Below are positions 41,575-49,566 of a DNA stretch of 49,566 nt, piece by piece. The stretch lies in NCBI GenBank assembly GCA_937886325.1, contig CALABV010000128.1, forward strand, positions 1 to 49,566. Reading direction: 5' to 3'. The DNA comes from an uncultured Geobacter sp. Lineage in GTDB: Bacteria > Desulfobacterota > Desulfuromonadia > Geobacterales > Geobacteraceae. Made by a program: the position numbers and the translations under genes. The notes below the pieces were generated by a model that saw only the letters and a program-made list of their open reading frames with translations, did not search any database and was not told the origin of the DNA. The first letter of the stretch is position 1. Each line of letters starts with the position of its first letter.

Positions 41575-41654
41575 CTTTTATCTCCTCCCCGGCACATAGG
41601 GTATCAGACCTCTCCGGAAAGCCTCTTCCTGGAGTTCGAGCGGGGCACGGCAAA

Positions 41655-41812
41655 TGTCCCTATTGTCAATATTATGTCCCCATCAGAATGAATTACTCCC
41701 ATGTCCCCATTGTCCCTATTGTGTCCCTTTCTTCATATGTCTCATAAATGTCCCATAAGTAATAATCGCAGTTCAGCAACTCAGCGTGTCTCATATGTCT
41801 CAAACATGTCTC
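41655..41812. repeat. Array of short TGTCCC/TGTCTC repeats downstream of the DUF4062 gene
   Basis: TGTCYC occurs at 41655, 41675, 41702, 41711, 41722, 41738, 41749, 41787, 41796 and 41807 (ten copies in 158 bases, all on the same strand), often within ATGTCYCAT and with spacings of 9-11 bases in the dense parts. The last copy overlaps the stop codon of the DUF4062 gene. On the leftward transcript it reads as repeated GRGACA. Spacing is too irregular and units too short for CRISPR. Confidence 0.85.
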
Positions 41813-43256
41813 ATTTCCTGCCAGCAAGAATGTAGTAGCTTCCCCGCTTTTCTCCCATGCGAACTAGAATGTCCTTCTGCACAAGATCATCAAGATCACG
41901 AGCAGCGGTTTTACGGGTGATACTTGCGAGTTCCTGGAATTCTGAGTTAGAAATCCGCCCCGTTCCTTTGATATGAGACACCGCCTTCATTTGCCGCTCA
42001 TTCAGGTTAAACCCGGCAAGTACCTCAGGTGTCAGCCAATCGCGCCAGATGGTTGTGACGAAAAAACCCTCGCGCTGCTCAAACTGCGGCTCCGGCAGTC
42101 CGGCCTCCCGGCAGAGTTCGATTATGGTCTGGGTGCCGGAACCAACACGCTCGATGTAACGGGCCAGATAGAGCGACTCAGCCAGAAAGGGATTGTACGG
42201 CACTGACGGGTGATCATGCCGGAGACTGTCCAGAGTCAAGGTGCCGGGTAGTGCCCCAGGGTTCCAGATTTCGAGCCGGTCGGCAAAGAGACGGACCTCT
42301 ACGGAGGCGTTACTGTGATAGTCCCGGTGGGCAATGGCATTGACGATGGCTTCGCCCACGGCATCGGGAGGAAGCTCATAGGTTGCAGGTGCAGTGATGC
42401 TGACATCTCTGATGCCGACAGAGCGGTCAATCCTGTCGAGAACAAAATCACGGGCAAGGTTTGCCTGCTCGAAAAGATCACCACCATAAACCTGCATGGA
42501 CGCGAATGGGCGTCGATATTCCGTGCCGCGACAATGCATGCACTTGGTCTCGGCAGTACGGTGGAATTTCTGAGGATTGCTGCCAAAGAGCAGGAGCGCA
42601 GCATTGGTCGGTTTGTGCTCATGAACGAGGTTAAGGTGAGTCAGCAGCGCCTGGGTGCTGGTGTTTGATTTCAGCGGGAACCCGCGTTCCCGGCGGGCAG
42701 TATCCAGGAACCACTCAACCCGCTGCCGGGAAATGTCTTTCAGAGAAGCCTGTTCACATGGGGATGTATCGAAGGGAGGTACCCGCAGTGCGCCGCTGTT
42801 GTCGAGATAGTCCACGAGGCTGGCGTATACCTCGGCGACCAAAGCGCTGGCATCTTCAATCCGGCGGCGGATCAACTCATTGCTTGCCTTACTGACAAGC
42901 TGCCGCATCTTGAGGTGGCGCTGTTTGTCATCGGAGCCCCAGACATACACCAGCCGGGGTTTGCCATGACGACCGGCATGGTCGTATTCACGCTCGGTCG
43001 GAGAAACACCGTCAGCATCCTCAAAACCGTACTCATAGCCAAAGATGCCCAGATAGATATCGCACCGTTCAACCTCTTTCAGATAGACCGTATCGGCTCG
43101 CCGGTCTTTTGCCGGAAGATCCTCGAACAGGAAGACGTCCGAAACAAAACGGCGCAAGACCGCATCTCCCAGGAGGAACGCCTTGAGATCCCGACGAACC
43201 TGTGCAAACTCTTTCTGGACGCTGCTGATGAAAATTCTCTTGCGGGTTGTTGTCAT
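41811..43256 (-). CDS. DUF4062 + histidine-kinase-like ATPase + winged-helix protein
   Basis: A 481-residue protein. N-terminal DUF4062 (about 5-110): RIFISSVQKEFAQVRRDLKAFL and CDIYLGIFGYEYG. The C-terminal half has the ATP-binding fold seen in AlbA/Schlafen-linked regulators: AVGEAIVNAIAHRDYHSN and RYIERVGSGTQTI. A final winged helix follows (GRISNSEFQELASITRKTAARDLDDLV). DUF4062 takes the place normally held by an AlbA_2 domain. Proteins of this kind are frequent in defence islands. It follows a 51-residue ORF after hsdM on the same strand. A TGTCYC repeat array lies just past its stop. Confidence 0.85.
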   Translation of the reverse strand: MTTTRKRIFISSVQKEFAQVRRDLKAFLLGDAVLRRFVSDVFLFEDLPAKDRRADTVYLKEVERCDIYLGIFGYEYGFEDADGVSPTEREYDHAGRHGKPRLVYVWGSDDKQRHLKMRQLVSKASNELIRRRIEDASALVAEVYASLVDYLDNSGALRVPPFDTSPCEQASLKDISRQRVEWFLDTARRERGFPLKSNTSTQALLTHLNLVHEHKPTNAALLLFGSNPQKFHRTAETKCMHCRGTEYRRPFASMQVYGGDLFEQANLARDFVLDRIDRSVGIRDVSITAPATYELPPDAVGEAIVNAIAHRDYHSNASVEVRLFADRLEIWNPGALPGTLTLDSLRHDHPSVPYNPFLAESLYLARYIERVGSGTQTIIELCREAGLPEPQFEQREGFFVTTIWRDWLTPEVLAGFNLNERQMKAVSHIKGTGRISNSEFQELASITRKTAARDLDDLVQKDILVRMGEKRGSYYILAGRK

Positions 43257-43312
43257 GTCGATTCTCTCAACATCATTTTGAAAGACAAAACTGCTTTCAG
43301 CGCAGCCCAGGC

Positions 43313-43468
43313 TTACTTCCTATCCAGGCTCTGCAGCAACCTCAGGTAGTCACGCCGGCTTTCCCGTACCATGCTGGAAAGCAGGTTCACGAAGGGTTCG
43401 AAGTTGCAGATAGTACTCTCCCTTTGCGCGTTACAATACGCGATAATTTCGTTGAACAACCGTTTCAT
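43313..43468 (-). CDS. Small ORF (51 aa) between hsdM and the DUF4062 gene
   Basis: Fifty-one residues starting MKRLFNEIIAYC, with ESTICNFEPFVNLL in the middle and a basic end (RESRRDYLRLLQSLDRK). The ATG (43468) lies eight bases after the hsdM stop, with AGGA at the right distance overlapping that stop. Predicted amphipathic helices, no known domain. Size and tight spacing suggest a genuine coupled gene, possibly an accessory or antitoxin-like peptide, but this is inference. Confidence 0.6.
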   Translation of the reverse strand: MKRLFNEIIAYCNAQRESTICNFEPFVNLLSSMVRESRRDYLRLLQSLDRK

Positions 43469-43476
43469 CGACAGTC

Positions 43477-44967
43477 CTATGCATCATCGAAATCTTCCAC
43501 TCCCACATCCTCTGCGATCAGGCGCAGCTGCTCCAGGGCGCTCTCCAGGTCGGCGATGATGTCGCGGCAGATCACGCCCGGCTCGGGGAGGTTGTCCGAG
43601 TCCTCCAGACTCTCATCCTTCAGCCAGAAGATATCCAGGCTCGCTTTATCGCGGCTGATGATCTCGTCGTAGGTGTAGGCACGCCAGCGGCCGGCGGGAT
43701 TTTCCTCGCTCCAGGTGGAAGTGCGTTCGTGGCGGTTGGCAGGGTTATAGAGGGTGACGAACTCGTCCAGGTCCGCACGTTTGAGCGGGTTGGTCTTGAG
43801 GGTGAAGTGCATGTTGGTGCGAAGGTCGTAGATCCAGAGCTTCTTGGTCCACGGTGTTTCGCTGGCCGGCTTCTTGTCGAAGAAGATGGCGTTCGCCTTG
43901 ACTCCCTGTGCGTAGAACAGGCCGGTGGGGAGGCGCAGCAGGGTGTGCACGTCGCACTCGTGCAGGAGCTTCTTGCGGATGGACTCCCCTGCCCCGCCCT
44001 CGAAGAGCACGTTGTCCGGCACCACCACGGCGGCCCGGCCATGCTGTTTTAGGAGCGTCTTGATGTGCTGGACGAAGTTGAACTGCTTGTTGGAGGTGGT
44101 AGCCCAGAAGTCCTGACGTTCGATGGTCTCCTTCTCGGTGTAGGCCCGGCCGTCCTCGCCGACGATGGTAGTACTGCTCTTCTTGCCGAAGGGGGGATTG
44201 GTGAGAACGAGGGAGAAGCGTTCCCCCGGGTCCGCCGCTAGTGAGTCCCCGACAGTCAGTGGCAGCTTGTCGCCACCGATGCCGTGGAGCATCAGGTTCA
44301 TGGCGCAGAGCCGCGCGGTTGCATGCACCAGCTCCCAGCCGCGCAGGGCCTTCTCGTTCAGGTTTTTCTTCTGGTCCCGGTCGAGCCGGTGGTGTTTGGA
44401 GATGTAGTCATGGGCGGCAAGGAGGAATCCGCCGGTGCCGCAGGCCGGGTCGCAGATCGTGTCGTCCGGCCCCGGCGCGGTCACGTCCACCATCGCCTGG
44501 ATGAGCGGGCGCGGCGTGAAATACTGCCCGGCCCCGCTCTTGGTATCCTGGGCGTTCTTCTCCAGGAGCCCCTCGTAGGCGTCCCCCTTCACGTCGGCGT
44601 TCATCACCGACCAGTTTTCCTTGTTGATCAGGTCCACGATCAGACGGCGTAGCTTGGCCGGGTCCTGAAACTTGTTCTGCGACCGGCCGAAGATGAGGCC
44701 GAGGAGCCCCTTCTCCTGGCCGAGCTTTTCCAGGATGTGGCGGTAGTGGTCGAATAGCTCGTCGCCGTCCATTTTCAAGAGGCTTGGCCAGTCGTAGCCG
44801 GTCGGAACGGGGCTCTGCTGGTCGAAGGGTTTCTTGGTGCGCTCATCGGCCATCTTAAGGAAGAGGAGGAAGGTGAGCTGCTCGACGTAGTCGCCGTAGC
44901 TCATACCGTCATCGCGGAGGACGTTGCAGTAGTTCCAGAGTTTTTGGACGATTGCCGCTGGGGTCAC
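43477..44967 (-). CDS. hsdM: Type I restriction-modification DNA methyltransferase subunit (HsdM)
   Basis: A 496-residue N6-adenine methylase. Helical N-terminal domain (LWNYCNVLRDDGMSYGDYVEQLTFLLFLK), GQYFTPRPLIQAMVD, SAM motif ICDPACGTGGFLL (about 171-183) and catalytic VLTNPPFGKK (about 254-263). It normally needs an HsdS specificity subunit for target recognition and HsdR for cleavage; neither is present here. The GTG start overlaps the stop of the upstream TrlF-like gene by four bases (GTGA), so the two are translationally coupled. Confidence 0.93.
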   Translation of the reverse strand: MTPAAIVQKLWNYCNVLRDDGMSYGDYVEQLTFLLFLKMADERTKKPFDQQSPVPTGYDWPSLLKMDGDELFDHYRHILEKLGQEKGLLGLIFGRSQNKFQDPAKLRRLIVDLINKENWSVMNADVKGDAYEGLLEKNAQDTKSGAGQYFTPRPLIQAMVDVTAPGPDDTICDPACGTGGFLLAAHDYISKHHRLDRDQKKNLNEKALRGWELVHATARLCAMNLMLHGIGGDKLPLTVGDSLAADPGERFSLVLTNPPFGKKSSTTIVGEDGRAYTEKETIERQDFWATTSNKQFNFVQHIKTLLKQHGRAAVVVPDNVLFEGGAGESIRKKLLHECDVHTLLRLPTGLFYAQGVKANAIFFDKKPASETPWTKKLWIYDLRTNMHFTLKTNPLKRADLDEFVTLYNPANRHERTSTWSEENPAGRWRAYTYDEIISRDKASLDIFWLKDESLEDSDNLPEPGVICRDIIADLESALEQLRLIAEDVGVEDFDDA

Positions 44968-47861
44968 ACAGAACCTCGATGATATTTAGAATCACGCTTG
45001 TCGAAAGCTGGTCGAGTGCCTTCGAGTACATCAACTATCTTTTTGTTAATCTTCCGATCCTCAATTGCACCAGTTTCGTATACCACTTTATTCAAATCTT
45101 CTTTCTTAATCTCAGCACAAACAATCTGCTCTGCGTCACACACAACTGCAAGGTTAGGGTTATGCGTCACCATAACGATCTGCCGCCGCTTCTTTGCATC
45201 TTTAATACACGGGACTAATGTCTTATAAATAGTCTGATTGTCAAGATTCTCTTCTGGTTGGTCTATTACGAGCGGGACATCATTCTGATCTACCAACAGA
45301 TAGAATATCAATAGTATATTCCCACGCTCCCCGGGAGAAAGTTGTTCTATACGCTTATTGTCCCAGCAGATGTTATATATCGGATTCAGATACTGCAATG
45401 ATGTGATGTAATTATAGACATCAATTACAGCGGAGTTAGATGCAAGCTGGTCATGTACATCTATTGCTTCATTTCTTCCAGACCGGCTATCATTCTTGAG
45501 CATCGTTATAATGCGTCTGATGAATAGAAGAGTATCGAGTGGAGAGTTGAAATTTATTCGATCAATAATAGTTTTGAGTAGACGCGCTCCTTCCTCTACC
45601 CCGGAGAACGATCCAATTTTTCGCTGATCAATGAATTGCAGGAAATGCTCAGCAAAACCTGTCTCAACAACCGAAACAGTGAAGGTAAGTTTAAAATCCT
45701 TATCCAAAGCTAGTGGATGGGTAGAAAGGAAATCTTGAACGGCTTTGTGATATTTTGAGTAATTATCCTGTAGCTTTCGCTTCTCTAGATAAATCTCGTA
45801 TATTTTTCTTGACAACAGTCTCTTTTGCTTCTTGAGATATGCAGGTAGTACATCAATAAGTTCAATTTGTGCTTCGTAATAGGTTATGGTTCCTACTGTT
45901 GATTTTATTCCAATGATATTGGTTCTTGTTTCTTCCCATTTTTTCAATGAGTCAAGATATGCATGGTATACTTTCTGTGGCTCAGTTAGTTTACTGGCAA
46001 GGGTAGATATTTCTTTTTCTACAATAGATTTTTTGTTTGCAAGAGTCCCAGCCTTATCAACAATTAGTTCGGAGGATGAGTTGTTTGCATCCTCTATGAA
46101 TTTTTTAATTTTCTTTTCTATGACGCCAGACTTAGCTTCAAAAGCTAAGACATCTTGTATTTGAAGTCCTATCTCAGCAAGGTCATCAGCTGATTCTTCT
46201 CTAAAAGTAGTTACCTGTCTTTCTATATTTGTAAGCCTTGTCAAAAGACGTTCAGCAGTAGCTCGTTTCTTGTTTGCATCATTAATTCGTGTATTAACTT
46301 CATCTATCTTTTCAGAAGCATTTTTAAGCTCCTCCTGCTTCTTGACAAGCTCTTCTCCTATTTTCTTATTTGTTTCACCTATAGATGGGTCATCCTCAGG
46401 TTTCTTTACAGGTGAAGGCTTTGTTGCTTCATGAGCGGCAAGCTCCCTTCTTTTTTCGGAAAGCTGGGCAGTTACAACTTTACGATGTCGATCAGTAAGT
46501 TTCTCCTCACAGGCAACAATTCTTTTATTAATCTCGTCAACTTCTGACACAAGTGTTGTGATGGTCTTTTCGGTCTCAGATGACAGGTATTCAAGCAAAT
46601 CTTCCAAATTGTTGTATCCGAGTCTCTCACTCTCTGGAATGTGCGAATAAATAACCGCTTGTAGCTCCTTGTAAAATCTACTTCCTTTTCCTAAGCTAAT
46701 TTCATTACAGATAGTTTCAAGATAGTACTGAGGAATATATTTAATTTTCTCAACGTTTGTTGACTCTGGGTTTTGATCAAGGCTTATTGGTCCGTCTACG
46801 CTACCATCAGCCCAGGTCAAGGTTACTTCAAAGCTTTTTGCCTTGTTTGCCTTTGGATCCCGAAAACGGTCTGGCCTGAGAAAACTAAAGTTTTGATACC
46901 TCGCCGTGCTACCAGCTAGTGCAATTATATCCGCTATGGCGCTTTTACCATTTCCTTTGTTGCCAATTATTGCGACGAGCTCAGAGTTTAGCTGCAATTG
47001 GCAGTCAAACCACTTTTCTGCAATCACTGCACCTGCACATTTAATAATTTTTACGCTCGTCATAACCCTCGTTGACCGCTCAGATATCCTTTCTAAGGCA
47101 GGCGGTAGATTCCCAACATAGACACGATCAATGGACTCATTTAGTATTTGCTTTAACCCATCGAAAGTTGGATCAGCCTTTATCCATGTAACTTCATCAG
47201 AGCTATAACTACGAATATCATGCGAATCAGAGAATACTGCAATAGGTCGCCTAAACCCTATTGCTGGAAAGACAATTCTTTCGTAATCGTCTATTTCTTC
47301 AGCCTTTCCAACTTCAAGGATATCTACACATTCACGTAATAAATCTGTCTTTTGCTGCTGCTTATAAAGCTCCCTACCTTTAATCGTTTCTATGCTATTT
47401 TGTTTATCTCCAGCATGGACGGAAACTAGCCCCCCCAAGGAACGGATAAGCTTTGCAGCCTCTCTAAAATCTACGTAAACTCTATCTTCACCCTTGGCTT
47501 TTACGTCTGCAGGTGTAATTTCTAACCCTGCTGACAGCTTGGTCCAGATATTTTCTATGTCAGAGGTTTCAGGAAAAATCCCAATCATATGGACCCGCGC
47601 AGAACCACCAAGTTCAGTTCGCAATTCAATTCCCGGCAGGACTGTTAGCCTACCCGAAGCAAGGGATTGCATCTCTCGAATGCGCGGAATATCGATAAAA
47701 TGATGATCAGTGGCAGCAACAACAGAAACATTTGCCCTTACTAGGGTATCAACAATTTCTTTATTAGTGGCTCCAGCATACTTGTAGTCACCGCCTGAAC
47801 CAGGAGTATGAAAATGAAGATCCCACTTTCTCCACTCAGATCCTCTTGGGAAACTACTCAT
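44964..47861 (-). CDS. PHP-domain + SMC/ABC-type ATPase (TrlF-like)
   Basis: A 965-residue protein. The N-terminal PHP phosphoesterase domain (about 10-260) keeps its metal ligands: DLHFHTPGSGG (His16, His18), TDHHFID, PGIELRT (Glu79), VSVHAGD (His149) and SDSHD. An SMC/RecF-like ATPase follows: Walker A GNKGNGKSA (about 301-309), long coiled coils (about 430-700), signature LSPGERGN and Walker B PLVIDQPEENLD. I recall this architecture as TrlF-family, from defence contexts. It is much more AT-rich than the rest of the window, a sign of transfer. The ATG at 47861 has GAGGAGG upstream. Couples to hsdM. Confidence 0.9.
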   Translation of the reverse strand: MSSFPRGSEWRKWDLHFHTPGSGGDYKYAGATNKEIVDTLVRANVSVVAATDHHFIDIPRIREMQSLASGRLTVLPGIELRTELGGSARVHMIGIFPETSDIENIWTKLSAGLEITPADVKAKGEDRVYVDFREAAKLIRSLGGLVSVHAGDKQNSIETIKGRELYKQQQKTDLLRECVDILEVGKAEEIDDYERIVFPAIGFRRPIAVFSDSHDIRSYSSDEVTWIKADPTFDGLKQILNESIDRVYVGNLPPALERISERSTRVMTSVKIIKCAGAVIAEKWFDCQLQLNSELVAIIGNKGNGKSAIADIIALAGSTARYQNFSFLRPDRFRDPKANKAKSFEVTLTWADGSVDGPISLDQNPESTNVEKIKYIPQYYLETICNEISLGKGSRFYKELQAVIYSHIPESERLGYNNLEDLLEYLSSETEKTITTLVSEVDEINKRIVACEEKLTDRHRKVVTAQLSEKRRELAAHEATKPSPVKKPEDDPSIGETNKKIGEELVKKQEELKNASEKIDEVNTRINDANKKRATAERLLTRLTNIERQVTTFREESADDLAEIGLQIQDVLAFEAKSGVIEKKIKKFIEDANNSSSELIVDKAGTLANKKSIVEKEISTLASKLTEPQKVYHAYLDSLKKWEETRTNIIGIKSTVGTITYYEAQIELIDVLPAYLKKQKRLLSRKIYEIYLEKRKLQDNYSKYHKAVQDFLSTHPLALDKDFKLTFTVSVVETGFAEHFLQFIDQRKIGSFSGVEEGARLLKTIIDRINFNSPLDTLLFIRRIITMLKNDSRSGRNEAIDVHDQLASNSAVIDVYNYITSLQYLNPIYNICWDNKRIEQLSPGERGNILLIFYLLVDQNDVPLVIDQPEENLDNQTIYKTLVPCIKDAKKRRQIVMVTHNPNLAVVCDAEQIVCAEIKKEDLNKVVYETGAIEDRKINKKIVDVLEGTRPAFDKRDSKYHRGSV

Positions 47862-48181
47862 TGAAACCTCCTCTATACCTTCCTCGAATACTAGCAATCC
47901 AATCCTCATCAAGCTTAAAAGTTACGACATTCGCTTGATCGCCGTTTACTACAATTGCTTGTATCATCGACATCATTTCCTGCTTTTGACTCAAAGCTGC
48001 ACGTCTCCCCAATGCTCCCTCTTTTGCAAATAGTTCGAATAATTCTTTCGGTAGGTCAAAAGAGAAAAGCGCTCGACCATTAGGCCGCTGCAGGTACCAT
48101 CCGCGATCATCCCAAAATATGCGTACGGTGGTTACCGACTCAAGATTATGTATCGAGACACCTTCCGCCGGGACGAGAAAA
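47854..48181 (-). pseudogene. 3' remnant of a gene upstream of the TrlF-like gene, cut by the IS element
   Basis: An open frame of about 108 codons ends at TAG 47854-47856, overlapping the TrlF-like start by eight bases. It reads for example VRIFWDDRGWYLQRPNGR, FDLPKELFELFAKEGALG and FKLDEDWIASIRGRYRGG. It has no start codon of its own in a plausible place; a stop (TGA at 48184-48186) appears just inside the IS end. AT-rich like the TrlF-like gene. No known domain. It is best read as the C-terminus of the first gene of this module, disrupted by insertion. Confidence 0.8.
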
Positions 48182-49566
48182 GGTCATGTCCTGTCAAGTG
48201 TGTATGAAGCTGCGTCAAACTCCGGCAAGCATTACGCTGCATCCGGCAAAGATTGCAACTCTTTGGCTGGCAAGCCCTTTATCGCTTCGGTAATGGTCTC
48301 CAGCGTCATGTAACGTCTGGCTATGGACCATTCGTCATTCTGTTCGGCCAGAACTGCGCCAACCAACCGGATAATGGCATCCCGGTTTGGAAAGATGCCG
48401 ACCACGTCAGTGCGACGGCGGATTTCCCGGTTGAGCCTCTCCTGTGGGTTGTTCGACCAGACCTGCCGCCAGTGGCCCTGAGGGAACGCGGTGAAGGCCA
48501 AGAGGTCTGGCCCGGCATCGGCTAACAGAACAGCTGCCTGGGGGAACTGACCGGAGAGCCGTTCTACGACATAGTTGAACTGGTGGTTTACCTCCTCAAC
48601 GTCGGTTAGGGTGAAGATGGACCGTACCAGGGCTCCCACGGCAGGCTGGGCCTTCTTGGGAACCTTGCAGAGCAGGTTGCGCATGAAGTGGGTCCGGCAC
48701 CGCTGCCATGAACTGCCGGGAAGCACCGTAGCTATGGCGGTTTTGAGCCCCACATGGGCGTCAGAGATGACGAGCTTTACATCCGACAGCCCACGGGCCA
48801 CAAGGCTCCTTAGAAACGCTGTCCAGCCGGCACCGTCCTCGGAAGTGATCACGTCACATCCCAGGATGGTTCGCTGGCCGTCCCTGGTTACTGCCGTGGC
48901 GATGACAACGGCCACGTTGACGACACGACCTGCCTCCCGGCTTTTGATCACCAGGGCATCAAGCCAGAGGTAGGGATAGGGCCCCTGGTCCAGCGGCCGG
49001 TTTCTGAATGCCTCGACCTGCTCATCGAGGATCTTGGCCATCTCGGAAACCTGCGACTTGCTCAAGCGCTCGATGCCGAGCGTCTGGGCGATGTTCTCCA
49101 CCTTGCGGGTGGAAACGCCGGTCACGTAACACTCAGCGACGACATTAGCCAGGGCTCGTTCGGCACGCCTGCGGGGTTCCAGCAGCCACTCCGGGAAATA
49201 ACTCCCCTGGCGCAGGCGGGGAATCGCAAGATTCAGCGTCCCCATACGGGTGTCGAGCTTGCGCGGCCGGTAGCCGTTCCTCTGGTTGTTGCGATCCGTC
49301 GAACGCTGACCGTATTCGGCGCCACACACCGTGTCGGCTTCTGCGTTCATTAACAGGTGAATCATGCTGGATAACAGACTGCGTAATACATCCGGCTCAG
49401 CTTCTTCAAGGACCTTGCAAACATGGTTACGAACATCTACACTTATTTCAGCCATCGTCGATTTCTCCTTTTCTGATTGGTCGCGCTTTCAGACCGGAGA
49501 ATGACGCGATGGCTTCTTCTTTTCAAGAACCTTTAACTTCGTACACCACGAATATGGACTTTAACC
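48182..49566. mobile_element. IS256-family insertion sequence (about 1.4 kb)
   Basis: The transposase gene lies between two related ends. Reading inward, the left end is GGTCATGTCC...GTGTGTATGAAG and the right end is GGTTAAAGTCC...GGTGTACGAAG, imperfect inverted repeats of about 30 bases. By this reading the element ends exactly at the last base of the window, so no flanking target duplication can be checked. It inserted into the gene remnant at 47854-48181. Confidence 0.75.
48232..49455 (-). CDS. IS256-family transposase (mutator type)
   Basis: A complete 407-residue DDE transposase. Catalytic residues appear in PYLWLDALVIK (Asp166), LVISDAHVGLK (Asp232) and SNNPQERLNREIRRR (Glu339). The CRTHFMRNLL motif (C..H) between the second Asp and the Glu is also typical. 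The ATG has AAGGAG upstream. No frameshift is seen, so it may be active. Confidence 0.95.
   Translation of the reverse strand: MAEISVDVRNHVCKVLEEAEPDVLRSLLSSMIHLLMNAEADTVCGAEYGQRSTDRNNQRNGYRPRKLDTRMGTLNLAIPRLRQGSYFPEWLLEPRRRAERALANVVAECYVTGVSTRKVENIAQTLGIERLSKSQVSEMAKILDEQVEAFRNRPLDQGPYPYLWLDALVIKSREAGRVVNVAVVIATAVTRDGQRTILGCDVITSEDGAGWTAFLRSLVARGLSDVKLVISDAHVGLKTAIATVLPGSSWQRCRTHFMRNLLCKVPKKAQPAVGALVRSIFTLTDVEEVNHQFNYVVERLSGQFPQAAVLLADAGPDLLAFTAFPQGHWRQVWSNNPQERLNREIRRRTDVVGIFPNRDAIIRLVGAVLAEQNDEWSIARRYMTLETITEAIKGLPAKELQSLPDAA

Noticed and set aside
41655..41812. CRISPR array
   Set aside because: Repeat units are only six to nine bases, spacers are 3-25 bases and irregular, and no cas gene is present.

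Overview
The window is about 49.6 kb of high-GC bacterial DNA, most likely from an anaerobe of the Desulfuromonadota/Geobacterales type. This rests on overall gene style, a bacterial selenocysteine system, a large arsenic cluster with a Geobacter-like radical SAM/SPASM protein, and many multicopy intergenic repeats. No rRNA gene is present to fix the taxonomy, so the assignment is an inference.

Positions 1-11.4 kb hold housekeeping and signalling genes. A leftward cluster runs rnr, tatC, ribF and a flippase-like membrane protein. The ribosome-associated ABC-F protein EttA is divergent from lgt. Next come three partner-switching genes (SpoIIE/RsbU-type phosphatase, STAS antagonist, RsbW-like kinase) and a two-domain kinase-like protein. 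Positions 11.9-17.2 kb hold a rightward operon: a TPR lipoprotein and a family-5 peptide/nickel-type ABC binding protein with two permeases but no ATPase. Positions 17.2-24 kb hold a DUF815 ATPase, a cupin, a ROK sugar kinase, a phosphofructokinase, a small HTH-like protein and RecQ.

Positions 24-32 kb contain selenocysteine machinery and a client. selA and selB are convergent. About 4 kb beyond selB, an ECF sigma factor diverges from a three-gene operon of two carboxymuconolactone-decarboxylase/AhpD-like proteins and a selenoprotein of the SelW/Rdx family. The selenoprotein gene has an in-frame TGA in a CxxU motif, followed at once by a SECIS-like hairpin, and standard gene calling would miss it.

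Positions 32.5-40.9 kb form an arsenic region with three arsR genes. The first heads a periplasmic thioredoxin, a CcdA-like protein and an ArsP-type permease. The second heads arsC, acr3 and a Cys-rich radical SAM/SPASM protein. The third, leftward, heads a small redox disulfide protein and an ArsM-like methyltransferase that lacks two of the three canonical arsenic-binding cysteines.

Positions 41-49.6 kb look like a defence island read leftward. A gene cut by an IS256-family element is followed by a PHP-SMC ATPase (TrlF type, AT-rich), an HsdM methylase, a 51-residue ORF and a DUF4062/histidine-kinase-like ATPase. A TGTCYC repeat array and a 109-residue ORF come last. No hsdS or hsdR is visible. 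The window ends at what appears to be the outer end of the IS element. Three related 164-177 bp structured repeats and several GTAGGGGC-type palindromic repeats are scattered through the first 26 kb.
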